Notes: a model not told the origin generated them from the letters alone. 64,000 nucleotides of DNA from Paraphysomonas bandaiensis (GCA_965644295.1 CBFFRP010000069.1:287240-351239), one strand, 5' to 3'. Positions 55,301 through 64,000 are shown, counted from the stretch's first letter. Program-made: numbers and translations.

Positions 55301-56197
55301 TAATAAAGCAACACAATACACACATACACACCTTACACTCTCAGCGTAAACACAATGCTCCTCACTGTAGCTATACACTCATGCCTCAGGATCATACGGA
55401 CTATGCATCAGAGGCTCCTCTTATATATTGCTGGATATATAATGCCATTAATAATACACAGCACACTGCATCGTACTATACTTACTTCATTGTGACCTCA
55501 AATGACAGGATGAATGGTATATCATATATATAATATATGTTCAGGGATGCTGCAGTAGTTCCGTACTGTAAGCTACAGTTAGCACCTCCACATATGATCA
55601 TCTCACAATGGGGACATCATACCATCATTCACACCTCATCAATCAATAATAAAGCAACACAATACACACATACACACCTTACACTCTCAGCGTAAACACA
55701 ATGCTCTTCACTGTAGTTATACACTCATGCCTCAGGATCATACGGACTATGCATCAGAGGCTCCTCTTATATATTGCTGGATATATAATGCCATTAATAA
55801 TACACAGCACACTGCATCGTACTATACTTACTTCATTGTGACCTCAAATGACAGGATGAATGGTATATCATATATATAATATATGTTCAGGGATGCTGCA
55901 GTAGTTCCGTACTGTAAGCTACAGTTAGCACCTCCACATATGATCATCTCACAATGGGGACATCATACCATCATTCACACCTCATCAATCAATAATAAAG
56001 CAACACAACACACACATACACACCTTACACTCTCAGCGTAAACACAATGCTCTTCACTCTAGTTATACACTCATGCCTCAGGATCATACGGACTATGCAT
56101 CAGAGGCTCCTCTTATATATTGCTGGATATATATTGCCATCAATAATACACAGCACACTGCATCGTACTATACTTACTTCATTGTGACCTCAAATGA
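55301..56197 (+). repeat. 346-bp tandem repeat, 2.6 copies, in the Crypton 3' region
   Basis: TAATAAAGCAACACA recurs at 55301, 55647 and 55993, exactly 346 bp apart. Copies are nearly identical; the third is truncated at about 56197. No frame spans a unit. Confidence 0.92.
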
Positions 56198-56562
56198 CCA
56201 CATGGCACTGTATCGTATTCTACTTACTTCACTGTGAGGTTAAATGACAGGATGAAGTATATCGTATTCATATATAGATATGGTTCTATAACAGCTAGAT
56301 TCTATATATATATATATATATGGTTCATCCTGCACTGTACAATCCCATACACTACTGCTATACTGTACAATCCTATATGTATTGCTCCTATACAATCCTA
56401 CAGTGATTTAAAAGTAGCATATTTCCCCTATACAGAAACAACAGTCGAATTGTGCGTGGATTTTTATATGAACCATAAACGAAACATCAAAAAACATGTT
56501 ATCACAATAGCACACAGCCATATTTTGTAACGGCTGAGTAGCATAAAAGTACGAGTTTTCTA
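56198..56562. other. Crypton right-end non-coding sequence
   Basis: TA-rich simple repeats (56270-56400) and no gene. It ends at the AAATC junction. Confidence 0.5.
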
Positions 56563-56872
56563 AAATCCTTACCGCTGTCATATAAATCCGATGCGGCATA
56601 AGCAACTTTGAGTGGCTGCGTTTGAATGGTAAAGGCATGTTTATCATACTGAAACCCCGTCGTTTGAGTGAATGGAGTGTTCGACCAACGTTTGACAGTC
56701 AAAAGGGATGCATCGAAATTGTTGAGACGAATTGGTGTTGCTAACATGGTTTGGTATTCGGTAATCATATAAATTGTGATAATTGTGAGAGCAAAGCAAC
56801 AAATATTGTGATGAAAAAGTATGATTGTTGCACAGAATAGAGTTCTAAAATGAATGGTGTAGGTTGAATCCT

Positions 56873-57030
56873 CGATTCTGATTGGCTGAAAAAAATACAC
56901 ATAGATTTGAAATGAATTAAAATTTTATGTGTGTTTTTTTAAAAAAAACTTCTACGGCAATCAATTTAGGAGGGTTCGGGCGTCAAAATGATTATATATA
57001 TATATTCAATTCCGACGCCCGAATAAAAAA
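56873..57030 (+). repeat. 158-bp repeat, copy B
   Basis: Reverse-orientation partner of 51228-51385, with the dyad GGGCGTC / GACGCCC at 56979-57021. With copy A it brackets the tyrosine recombinase and the split gene as inverted repeats, dyad side outward. Confidence 0.9.
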
Positions 57031-57144
57031 CTAAACTTCAAATCCTCGATTCTGATTCATGTGTTTTTTTAAAAATAAACTGGCACGGAATGTGGTGCGT
57101 TAGGGTGGAAATGAATTATCCTTATTTAGCATATATGCACTCTA

Positions 57145-57840
57145 CTACCAACTACAGTAATGTCGCCGCGCTGTGTAATTAATTACACAACGTAATACAA
57201 CGCACCGTAAGAGAACAATACTACATCCCCAACTCCCTTGGTACGCACAAGAAAAATTGAAAAGAATATTCACTTTGCTACCCACGGGAAATACACTGGG
57301 TAAAGATTTGACAGATGAAGTAATATCGTTTCCGCGTTTGTCTATTATCAGCACTTCCGATGGGTCAGGTACCCCCCAGGGGCCCGACACCGTGGTTGGG
57401 ATTTGTAAGGTGACAAATTTCGTATTGTCTTCTTTTTCTACCCTAAGCAGTGGAATGTAACCCCGCTCTTTAAGATTTTCTTTGCTGCGTTCCTGTGACA
57501 CTAACTGGTTATCAATTGCTATTATATTGCTATAATTTGAACACGACAGCGCAACAACATTCACTCTAAAATATTTTCGAGTCAGATTTGTCTGTTTGCT
57601 ATAGTTGGGTGCAATTCGTACGCCATTGAGTTTAAACAGCACTTCGCGCTGGCATGTTCTCTTTTTTTTAGTCGGTCCATAGAACATCGTTGACTTCAAT
57701 GTATATGCACTAACTCGATCAAACGGATCGAATCGTATATGGGACGGATTAATGTCGCTTAGTCGCATGATCTTTTTTCCCTCCGTGGGGTTACGGTAGC
57801 ACTTTTTGGTAGCCGATTTGCGTTGTTTGTCGGTTGTCAT
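57145..57840 (-). CDS. Unknown virus-like element protein, 231 residues
   Basis: Frame from the ATG at 57840, the first gene of the minus-strand block. The N-terminus is very basic (KQRKSATKKCYRN). The middle contains DINPSHIRFDPFDRVSAY. The C-terminal half alternates hydrophobic strands (FVTLQIPTTVSGPWG; GSKVNILFNFSCAYQG; GCSIVLLRCVV). That half resembles the C-terminal half of the Crypton-split gene next to it. Size, basic N-terminus and strand content would fit a DNA-binding or capsid/penton protein, but no catalytic motif or family signature is recognisable. Confidence 0.6.
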   Translation of the reverse strand: MTTDKQRKSATKKCYRNPTEGKKIMRLSDINPSHIRFDPFDRVSAYTLKSTMFYGPTKKKRTCQREVLFKLNGVRIAPNYSKQTNLTRKYFRVNVVALSCSNYSNIIAIDNQLVSQERSKENLKERGYIPLLRVEKEDNTKFVTLQIPTTVSGPWGVPDPSEVLIIDKRGNDITSSVKSLPSVFPVGSKVNILFNFSCAYQGSWGCSIVLLRCVVLRCVINYTARRHYCSW

Positions 57841-57957
57841 GGAATTGCTTGGGTGGATTTCTTTTTATATCAGTTTTGCAAATTATATATATAATCATTT
57901 TTTTTTTAAATTGCCTGATTCACACCAAAAATGAAAGTATAATTGGTGCTCGCATGA

Positions 57958-58150
57958 AAATTTGATTTGCATCAAACGAAAAAGTATAATGAATGGCTGA
58001 GAATAAATGTGTCATTGTACTAAATTATACTTTTGAGACCTGGTGTCCGCGGAAAATTTTGGTTTGCATCAAAAGAAAAAGTATAATGAATGGCTGAGAA
58101 TAAATGTGTCATTGTACTAAATTATACTTTTGAGACCTGGTTGGTGCGGA
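57958..58150 (+). repeat. 97-bp tandem repeat, two copies
   Basis: AAAGTATAATGAATGGCTGA recurs 97 bp apart. Each unit carries an inverted pair, AAAAGTATAAT / ATTATACTTTT. Confidence 0.85.
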
Positions 58151-58459
58151 GAATTACATGTATGATCATACCCCAACCCTAACCCTAATCGAAGAGTTTT
58201 TTACTTTTGCTATCCCCCTAAAATGAGCTACATGTTTATACAAACTGCATACCCCCGCTAAATTAAACCGTAGTATCAAATATATCTTGACCGTCAAAAA
58301 CCGATCTCAAACCCGTGAAATCATTTGGGAATGTCACATCAGATTGATACATGGTGTTGGTGAGTGCGGGTGGGCTTTGGTGGGGGCGGGTTGTATAACT
58401 ATTGATAAGTGAGAGTGAGCTCAACATTTTTTTGTTATTACATATGGGGTCAGAAAGAG

Positions 58460-58968
58460 CGATTCTGATTGGCTGAAAAAAACACACATAGATTTGAAAT
58501 GAATTAAAATTTTATGTGTGTTTTTTTAAAAAAAACTTCTACGGCAATCAATTTAGGAGGGTTCGGGCGTCAAAATGATTTTATATATATATTCAATTCC
58601 GACGCCCGATTAAAAAAATTGGAGTTCAAATCCTCGTTTCTGATTGGCTGAAAAAAACACACATAGAATTTAAATGAATTAAAATTTTATGTGTGTTTTT
58701 TGAAAAAAAACTTCTACGGCAATCAATTTAGGAGGGTTCGGGCGTCAAAATGATTTTATATATATATTCAATTCCGACGCCCGATTAAAAAAATTGGAGT
58801 TCAAATCCTCGTTTCTGATTGGCTGAAAAAAACACACATAGAATTTAAATGAATTAAAATTTTATGTGTGTTTTTTGAAAAAAAACTTCTACGGCAATCG
58901 ATTTAGGAGGGTTCGGGCGTCAAAATGATTTTATATATATATTCAATTCCGGCGCCCGAATAAAAAAA
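58460..58968 (+). repeat. Three tandem copies (C, D, E) of the 158-bp repeat, period about 175
   Basis: Each copy has the order ATTGGCTGAAAAAAA, ATTTTATGTGTGTTTTTT, CTTCTACGGCAATC, GGAGGGTTCGGGCGTC and CCGACGCCCG, matching copies A and B. All three are in plus orientation near the right terminus. Copy E has CCGGCGCCCGA in place of CCGACGCCCGA. Confidence 0.92.
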
Positions 58969-59163
58969 TAAATATCTACTCTTGTCCCCAATTGGAGAAA
59001 TGGACTAGTCAACCATGCGGCCTGGTCCACGGCGACTTAGGGTAAGAAAAGGATGGTGGTCAAATGAGTCATGTGGGACACTCTCCTTATTAGTCACAGT
59101 GACGGAGTTGATCACATATGGGAATACTGTACTACAGTTGTATTTAGGAATACGGGTGGGGGG

Positions 59164-59394
59164 TGCCCCATTCTGAGTGCGTACTTAGGTAGATTCGGAT
59201 GGGGGCCGGTGGGTACCTAACTAATACTCGATTTAAGTCCCATATGTTATTTGCTAGCTACCTACTGAACCCAACTAGCTACATCATTATCACATGGTAT
59301 TCAGCGCTGAATATGCAGTGAGACCCCGGGTGGGGTAGTGCTGAACTAAGCAATGTGTACATAGATAGAGGTGAGCAATCGCAGCAGCACTCAG
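59164..59394 (+). repeat. Right copy of the 232-bp direct repeat
   Basis: It overlaps the last eight bases of the viral element's right terminus and is cut off by a copia LTR at 59395. Confidence 0.92.
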
Positions 59395-59688
59395 TAACAG
59401 AAGTTGACATTATTTACTAAGGTTTACTATTCTCAACTGATAAGATGAAAATTATAAACATTACATGATAAAGAACCTAAGTTGTGTTCGATGTGTTCAA
59501 CACCATTCATTTACTACTATAGTGTACAAACCACACACTCAGTGATCGTATCCTGTATAGTCATCCACTTCTACTTCAGTTTCATACTACATAATATAAT
59601 GTACTAATTACATATATATCTTTCGATCCTTGCATCTCACATAATACTGCACTCAATTGCAAGTATATAGAATCTTCAGATCTCAACA
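59395..59688 (-). repeat. 3' LTR of the minus-strand copia
   Basis: The right edge is fixed by the polypurine tract; the left edge by the end of the 232-bp repeat. It ends CAACTTCTGTTA on the minus strand. About 294 bp. Confidence 0.65.
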
Positions 59689-59812
59689 CTCCCCCTCAAT
59701 TGAGTGTTGTACTATGACGCCTCCCAGCTATTGAATGCCTGAGATAAAAAAATTCTTGACAGTAAAATAGACTCATCTCTAAGTCTAAACCTCTGTCTAA
59801 AAAACTCAGTAC

Positions 59813-61336
59813 CTACTTGCGCCTTCTTTTATCCCTTGGTCCCTCATTAATCACTTCAGTGGAACTCTTAACTTTCTCTCCAAGATTTCTCTTTCTCTGC
59901 TCCATATATGATAAACCAACCAATGACTTTGTATAAATATCTGCTGCTTGTTGCGATGTATGCACATGCACTAACTTAATCGTATTGAACTGATTGGGAT
60001 CCACGTGCTCTCTCACCATGTGATACTTAATCTCAATGTGCTTCGACTTCTTGTGAAACACTGGGTTTTCGGCCAAATCCTGGGCACTCTGACTGTCGAT
60101 GAAGAATGGTGTGGGTTTGATGAGCCTCAACTTAATCTCACCCGTCACCCCCCGAACCCATAGCACTTCTTGGAGACCCGAGTAAATACACTGATACTCA
60201 GACTGCATGCTTGACGTTGCCACTGTCGTCTGCAGTTTGGACTGCCAGACTATAGGCCCTCCCGCTGCAAACCCAACGTACCCCGACGTGGACTTCCTGG
60301 AGAGCTGATCTCCCGCCCAATCCGCGTCAGTAAACATATGGAAGTCGAACCGTCTACTCCCATATTGAATCCCTTTGTCAATAGAACCACGAATATATTG
60401 CCATACATGTGTTAATAGCTTGCATACTTCAATATTCACCTTATTACTGAACCGAGACAGTACTCCCACTGCATAGGCAATATCCGGCCTCGTGTTCATC
60501 GATAGATATAGTAATGCACCTATCAGCGGCCGATATGGGAAGTTATCTACTATAAGCTGTTCCTCCTCGGTATGCTCATGCCGCGCCCCTTTTGCCACTA
60601 AATCCATTGCTTCCGCCGGTAGAGGACTCTTCCGTACCTTTCGCGGTGGCCCAAGATACTTTTCAAACTTTTCTAAGATCTTAGCCGCATATACTGATTG
60701 GTCAAGACGAATATACTCTGGCGTTCTTGTGACTCGAACATTCAGAAAATGTTCCATCTCGCCCATATCCTTCATATCAAACCGGGCACACAGTTGAGCT
60801 TTAATATCCTTCACTATGTTGACATCACGACCTAACACTAGGATATCATCCACATATATCGTTAATAATATCAATTCATCGCCCTTATACTGATAATACA
60901 AACACGGGTCTAATACACATGGTTTAAAATGCATAGATCGTATGAATTTATCCAATGTTTTCCACCACGACCGCGGGGAACTCCGAAGCCCGTATAACGA
61001 CTTCTTCAACTTAAAGCAGTACCCCTCAGGCAGCTGAAAGTCCGGAGTTGCCTTCATATATACATCCCCCTCTATATCTGCATATAGAAATGCGTTAGAC
61101 ACATCCAGTTGATGAATTACCATGTTCATCACGAAAGCTATGGCGATTAACAGTCGCACTGTTACCCCCTTAACAACGGGTGCGAAATGGTTCGCCCAAC
61201 CACTCGACTGCTGTCCACAACCGATTGCTACAAGACGAGCCTTATATCGGCGGACCTCTCCCTCCTTATCGTACTTTTTTCCATAGACGTACTTGGAGTG
61301 CAGTGGGACGACTCCGTCCGGTATACGAGTCACCTC
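59813..61336 (-). CDS. copia reverse transcriptase-RNase H, intact frame, 5'-truncated
   Basis: About 507 residues without stops. RT blocks are RRYKARLVAIGCG, HQLDVSNAFLYADIEGDVYM, SLYGLRSSPRSWW and the catalytic LTIYVDDILVLG. RNase H has HMFTDADWAGD, SSMQSEYQCIYSG and the copia end AADIYTKSLV. It is similar to the 16154-17919 copy but a distinct family (different LTR). The reading frame continues a few codons into the LTR at 61337, where the upstream pol part is cut off. Confidence 0.9.
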   Translation of the reverse strand, partial: EVTRIPDGVVPLHSKYVYGKKYDKEGEVRRYKARLVAIGCGQQSSGWANHFAPVVKGVTVRLLIAIAFVMNMVIHQLDVSNAFLYADIEGDVYMKATPDFQLPEGYCFKLKKSLYGLRSSPRSWWKTLDKFIRSMHFKPCVLDPCLYYQYKGDELILLTIYVDDILVLGRDVNIVKDIKAQLCARFDMKDMGEMEHFLNVRVTRTPEYIRLDQSVYAAKILEKFEKYLGPPRKVRKSPLPAEAMDLVAKGARHEHTEEEQLIVDNFPYRPLIGALLYLSMNTRPDIAYAVGVLSRFSNKVNIEVCKLLTHVWQYIRGSIDKGIQYGSRRFDFHMFTDADWAGDQLSRKSTSGYVGFAAGGPIVWQSKLQTTVATSSMQSEYQCIYSGLQEVLWVRGVTGEIKLRLIKPTPFFIDSQSAQDLAENPVFHKKSKHIEIKYHMVREHVDPNQFNTIKLVHVHTSQQAADIYTKSLVGLSYMEQRKRNLGEKVKSSTEVINEGPRDKRRRK

Positions 61337-62040
61337 TGTCACGCATACCTGTAGTTACTGTTATACGTGGAGTTATACGGTGTTATACTGCGGTACTCTA
61401 GGTAGCATGCTGTTGTACTTTCATTTTCAGTTTATTTAGTATACATTGCGGTTACTGTATTCTTGAAGGGATATAAGTCCCGTATATGTACAAGAATGAT
61501 ACTGTAAACTGTAGATGATTCACAGCAAGATAGAGTGTTGTATGATTTCACTTTTCTTTCTTTACACGTTTTAACGTAATTTAATTCATTCTATACTCGC
61601 GGTTTGCTTGTGTTAGGAGGCAGTTTCACCGGTTTGGTGTTCTGGACAGTGTATTCTCGGTTTGGGAAGCACTTTAAATTCATATAAAACGTTGTAAACA
61701 CGGTCTTTCTCATCAGAAAGATTACAGTATTAATACTTTAGTCGGATAGAAAGAAACATTGTTTATTTATATTATTGTCGACTATGAGTTCGGAAGAAGA
61801 GGTTTCAAAGATTATGGAGTTCCTTCAGCAGCGGTTTGCTGAACAAAATGAACAGTTTGCTGAACAAAAGCAGCGGTTTGCTGAACAACAAGAGCAGCTG
61901 AACAAGCGTTTTGAGTCCATCGATCTTCATTTCGAAATGTTCGAACAAAGATTGCAGCAGTTGGAGTCTCGACGTTCCTCAAGACGAGCGATTCCAGTTA
62001 ATTCAGATCTACTTCAGACCAGAACCGATGAGAACTGATA
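61337..62040 (+). mobile_element. 5' end of a second LTR retroelement (related to 45059)
   Basis: It starts TGTCACGCAT inside copia pol, has the CTCGCGGTTTGCTTGTGTTAG-like block also seen near 45370, and leads to a gag start at 61784. No distal LTR is in the window, and the satellite array interrupts it near 62040. Confidence 0.6.
61784..62038 (+). CDS. Gag-like coiled-coil fragment
   Basis: An 84-residue frame starting MSSEEEVSKIM, with three RFAEQ(N/K/Q)EQ-type repeats, then LHFEMFEQRLQQLESRR. It ends at a TGA just before the satellite. It resembles the coiled-coil start at 45579 in style and position. It is probably the N-terminus of gag, truncated by the satellite. Confidence 0.5.
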   Translation: MSSEEEVSKIMEFLQQRFAEQNEQFAEQKQRFAEQQEQLNKRFESIDLHFEMFEQRLQQLESRRSSRRAIPVNSDLLQTRTDEN

Positions 62041-64000
62041 CTCATCCTTGCTTGACCCTAGCCAATGACCACGACGATGCTGTAATGTATTCTTCCGTGA
62101 GCTTCTTGACATCACCCAGTAGGCTACCGAGGCCTCCCTCCTGGACAACCCCTACCTACTACCTACTACCAGTCAGGAGAGCCCCAGTACTCATCCCTTG
62201 CTTGACCCTAATGACCCAGAGGATGCTGTAATGTATTCTTCCGTGAGCTTCTTGACATCACCCAGTAGGCTACCGAGGCCTCCCTCCTGGACAACCCCTA
62301 CCTACTACCTACTACCAGTCAGGAGAGCCCCAGTACTCATCCCTTGCTTGACCCTAATGACCCAGAGGATGCTGTAATGTATTCTTCCGTGAGCTTCTTG
62401 ACATCACCCAGTAGGCTACCGAGGCCTCCCTCCTGGACAACCCCTACCTACTACCTACTACCAGTCAGGAGAGCCCCAGTACTCATCCCTTGCTTGACCC
62501 TAATGACCCAGAGGATGCTGTAATGTATTCTTCCGTGAGCTTCTTGACATCACCCAGTAGGCTACCGAGGCCTCCCTCCTGGACAACCCCTACCTACTAC
62601 CTACTACCAGTCAGGAGAGCCCCAGTACTCATCCCTTGCTTGTACCTAATGACCCAGAGGATGCTGTAATGTATTCTTCCGTGAGCTTCTTGACATCACC
62701 CAGTAGGCTACCGAGGCCTCCCTCCTGGACAACCCCTACCTACTACCTACTACCAGTCAGGAGAGCCCCAGTACTCATCCCTTGCTTGACCCTAATGACC
62801 CAGAGGATGCTGTAATGTATTCTTCCGTGAGCTTCTTGACATCACCCAGTAGGCTACCGAGGCCTCCCTCCTGGACAACCCCTACCTACTACCTACTACC
62901 AGTCAGGAGAGCCCCAGTACTCATCCCTTGCTTGACCCTAATGACCCAGAGGATGCTGTAATGTATTCTTCCGTGAGCTTCTTGACATCACCCAGTAGGC
63001 TACCGAGGCCTCCCTCCTGGACAACCCCTACCTACTACCTACTACCAGTCAGGAGAGCCCCAGTACTCATCCCTTGCTTGACCCTAATGACCCAGAGGAT
63101 GCTGTAATGTATTCTTCCGTGAGCTTCTTGACATCACCCAGTAGGCTACCGAGGCCTCCCTCCTGGACAACCCCTACCTACTACCTACTACCAGTCAGGA
63201 GAGCCCCAGTACTCATCCCTTGCTTGACCCTAATGACCCAGAGGATGCTGTAATGTATTCTTCCGTGAGCTTCTTGACATCACCCAGTAGGCTACCGAGG
63301 CCTCCCTCCTGGACAACCCCTACCTACTACCTACTACCAGTCAGGAGAGCCCCAGTACTCATCCCTTGCTTGACCCTAATGACCCAGAGGATGCTGTAAT
63401 GTATTCTTCCGTGAGCTTCTTGACATCACCCAGTAGGCTACCGAGGCCTCCCTCCTGGACAACCCCTACCTACTACCTACTACCAGTCAGGAGAGCCCCA
63501 GTACTCATCCCTTGCTTGACCCTAATGACCCAGAGGATGCTGTAATGTATTCTTCCGTGAGCTTCTTGACATCACCCAGTAGGCTACCGAGGCCTCCCTC
63601 CTGGACAACCCCTACCTACTACCTACTACCAGTCAGGAGAGCCCCAGTACTCATCCCTTGCTTGACCCTAATGACCCAGAGGATGCTGTAATGTATTCTT
63701 CCGTGAGCTTCTTGACATCACCCAGTAGGCTACCGAGGCCTCCCTCCTGGACAACCCCTACCTACTACCTACTACCAGTCAGGAGAGCCCCAGTACTCAT
63801 CCCTTGCTTGACCCTAATGACCCAGAGGATGCTGTAATGTATTCTTCCGTGAGCTTCTTGACATCACCCAGTAGGCTACCGAGGCCTCCCTCCTGGACAA
63901 CCCCTACCTACTACCTACTACCAGTCAGGAGAGCCCCAGTACTCATCCCTTGCTTGACCCTAATGACCCAGAGGATGCTGTAATGTATTCTTCCGTGAGC
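62041..64000 (+). repeat. 146-bp satellite array, more than 13 copies, continues past the window
   Basis: The motif GATGCTGTAATG recurs at 62076, 62222, 62368 and 62514 and so on, at an exact 146-bp period to the window end. Units are nearly identical; the first copy is the most divergent (GCCAATGACCACGACG in place of ATGACCCAGAGG) and one copy has TTGTACC for TTGACCC (62640-62650). 146 is not a multiple of three, so the array is not coding. Confidence 0.97.

Larger units (their letters stand above)
52729..56562 (+). mobile_element. Crypton element inside the virus-like element
   Basis: The element is about 3.8 kb, bounded by direct AAATC repeats (52729-52733 and 56563-56567) and lacking inverted termini, as expected for a tyrosine-recombinase Crypton that crosses over at a few identical bases. 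It carries one gene, 52968-55250, followed by a tandem array of a 346-bp unit. Boundaries were deduced from restoration of the interrupted viral frame. Confidence 0.8.
52350..56768 (-). pseudogene. Unknown viral-element gene interrupted by the Crypton
   Basis: The 5' part (56768-56563) begins MITEYQTMLATPIRL, with an alternative start at 56747. The 3' part (52733-52350) ends with CGKCGIVLKAKLIQICK. They meet across two copies of AAATC (52729-52733 and 56563-56567). Deleting the intervening DNA and one AAATC joins the two parts in the same frame, giving a protein of roughly 200 residues. The C-terminal half (TITIRVPVV ... KIRMILEVYAW) resembles the C-terminal half of the 57145-57840 product in strand pattern and ends with a similar C-x-IVL motif. 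This suggests duplicated beta-rich, perhaps structural, proteins. No family match. Confidence 0.65.
46541..59171 (-). mobile_element. Polinton-like virus-type element, split by a Crypton
   Basis: Both ends carry an imperfect inverted repeat beginning ATGGGGCACCCCCCA (46541 onward and, inverted, up to 59171). Without the Crypton it is about 8.8 kb. All seven genes read on the minus strand: two related unknown proteins, tyrosine recombinase, packaging ATPase, rve integrase, a small beta-rich protein and a fiber-like protein. ATPase plus rve integrase plus fiber is characteristic of Polinton/Maverick and Polinton-like viruses. No DNA polymerase B, maturation protease or ~500-residue major capsid protein is seen. 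The ATPase and recombinase frames are broken, so this is an endogenous, inactive copy. Confidence 0.75.
57841..59171. other. Right non-coding end of the virus-like element
   Basis: About 1.3 kb without a supported gene. It holds the 97-bp repeat, three more copies of the 158-bp repeat, a CCCTAACCCTAA telomere-like motif (58180-58192) and the right terminus at 59150-59171. It lies upstream of the whole gene block, where an origin or promoter might be expected. Confidence 0.6.
59395..61336 (-). mobile_element. 5'-truncated copia element
   Basis: It consists of a 3' LTR (59395-59688 in plus coordinates) and an intact RT-RNase H frame. Gag, protease and integrase are missing because an LTR element starts at 61337. 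The LTR begins TGTTGAGATCTG on the minus strand, directly after a purine tract, TTGAGGGGGAG (59689-59699). Confidence 0.85.

Noticed and set aside
52685-56580. An intron containing the Crypton (GTAAGG donor at 56573, TTGCAG acceptor near 52704 on the minus strand)
   Set aside because: Splicing these sites gives an immediate stop, whereas deleting the insert at the AAATC repeats restores an open frame, so insertion is the better explanation.
62041-64000. CRISPR-like array of regular repeats
   Set aside because: The 146-bp units are identical throughout with no unique spacers, and the DNA is eukaryotic; it is satellite DNA.

Overview
The window is eukaryotic nuclear DNA from a protist I cannot place more precisely. 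Its host genes carry GT-AG introns of about 45-80 nt, include eIF5A, an EMC8/9-type protein, a six-bromodomain polybromo-like protein, an RBR ubiquitin ligase and a cyclin-F-like protein, and sit among dense mobile DNA and simple repeats. Ty1/copia and Ty3/gypsy elements, a Crypton and a Polinton-like virus-type element together suggest a repeat-rich protist (a stramenopile would fit), but nothing in the sequence proves the lineage.

Layout. 1-1960: AT-rich sequence with weak frames and a 50-bp tandem repeat. 1962-4087: cyclin-F-like gene. 4251-18392: a complete Ty1/copia composite (294-bp LTRs, TATTT target duplication) with a gypsy element (7659-16153) nested in its pol region. The gypsy gag and pol are in one frame separated by a single UGA. 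18764-44351: mostly host genes (membrane protein with EF-hand-like segment; WW protein; unknown protein; EMC8/9; eIF5A with a 2.3-kb minisatellite intron; polybromo-like gene; RBR E3), separated by two MITE-like elements, a copia remnant with a perfect 149-bp inverted repeat, and AT-rich spacers. 44404-45058: a TACA microsatellite. 45059-46261: the 5' end of an LTR retroelement. 46541-59171: a virus-like DNA element with imperfect terminal inverted repeats, encoding a fiber-like protein, a small unknown protein, an rve integrase, an A32-type packaging ATPase, a tyrosine recombinase and two further proteins that look related. One of its genes is split by a 3.8-kb Crypton. 59395-61336: 5'-truncated copia on the minus strand. 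61337-62040: a second LTR/gag fragment running into a 146-bp satellite that reaches the window end.

How it fits together. The host genes are ordinary housekeeping and chromatin genes with no operon logic. The virus-like element is the most unusual object: all its genes read on the minus strand, as one block of structural, packaging and integration functions, but I see no DNA polymerase B and no full-length double-jelly-roll capsid gene. Several elements are nested (gypsy in copia, Crypton in the viral element, LTR element in copia), and two insertions are flanked by direct duplications of about 220-230 bp, far longer than normal target-site duplications. All exon boundaries, homology calls and repeat lengths were read by eye; no database search was possible.
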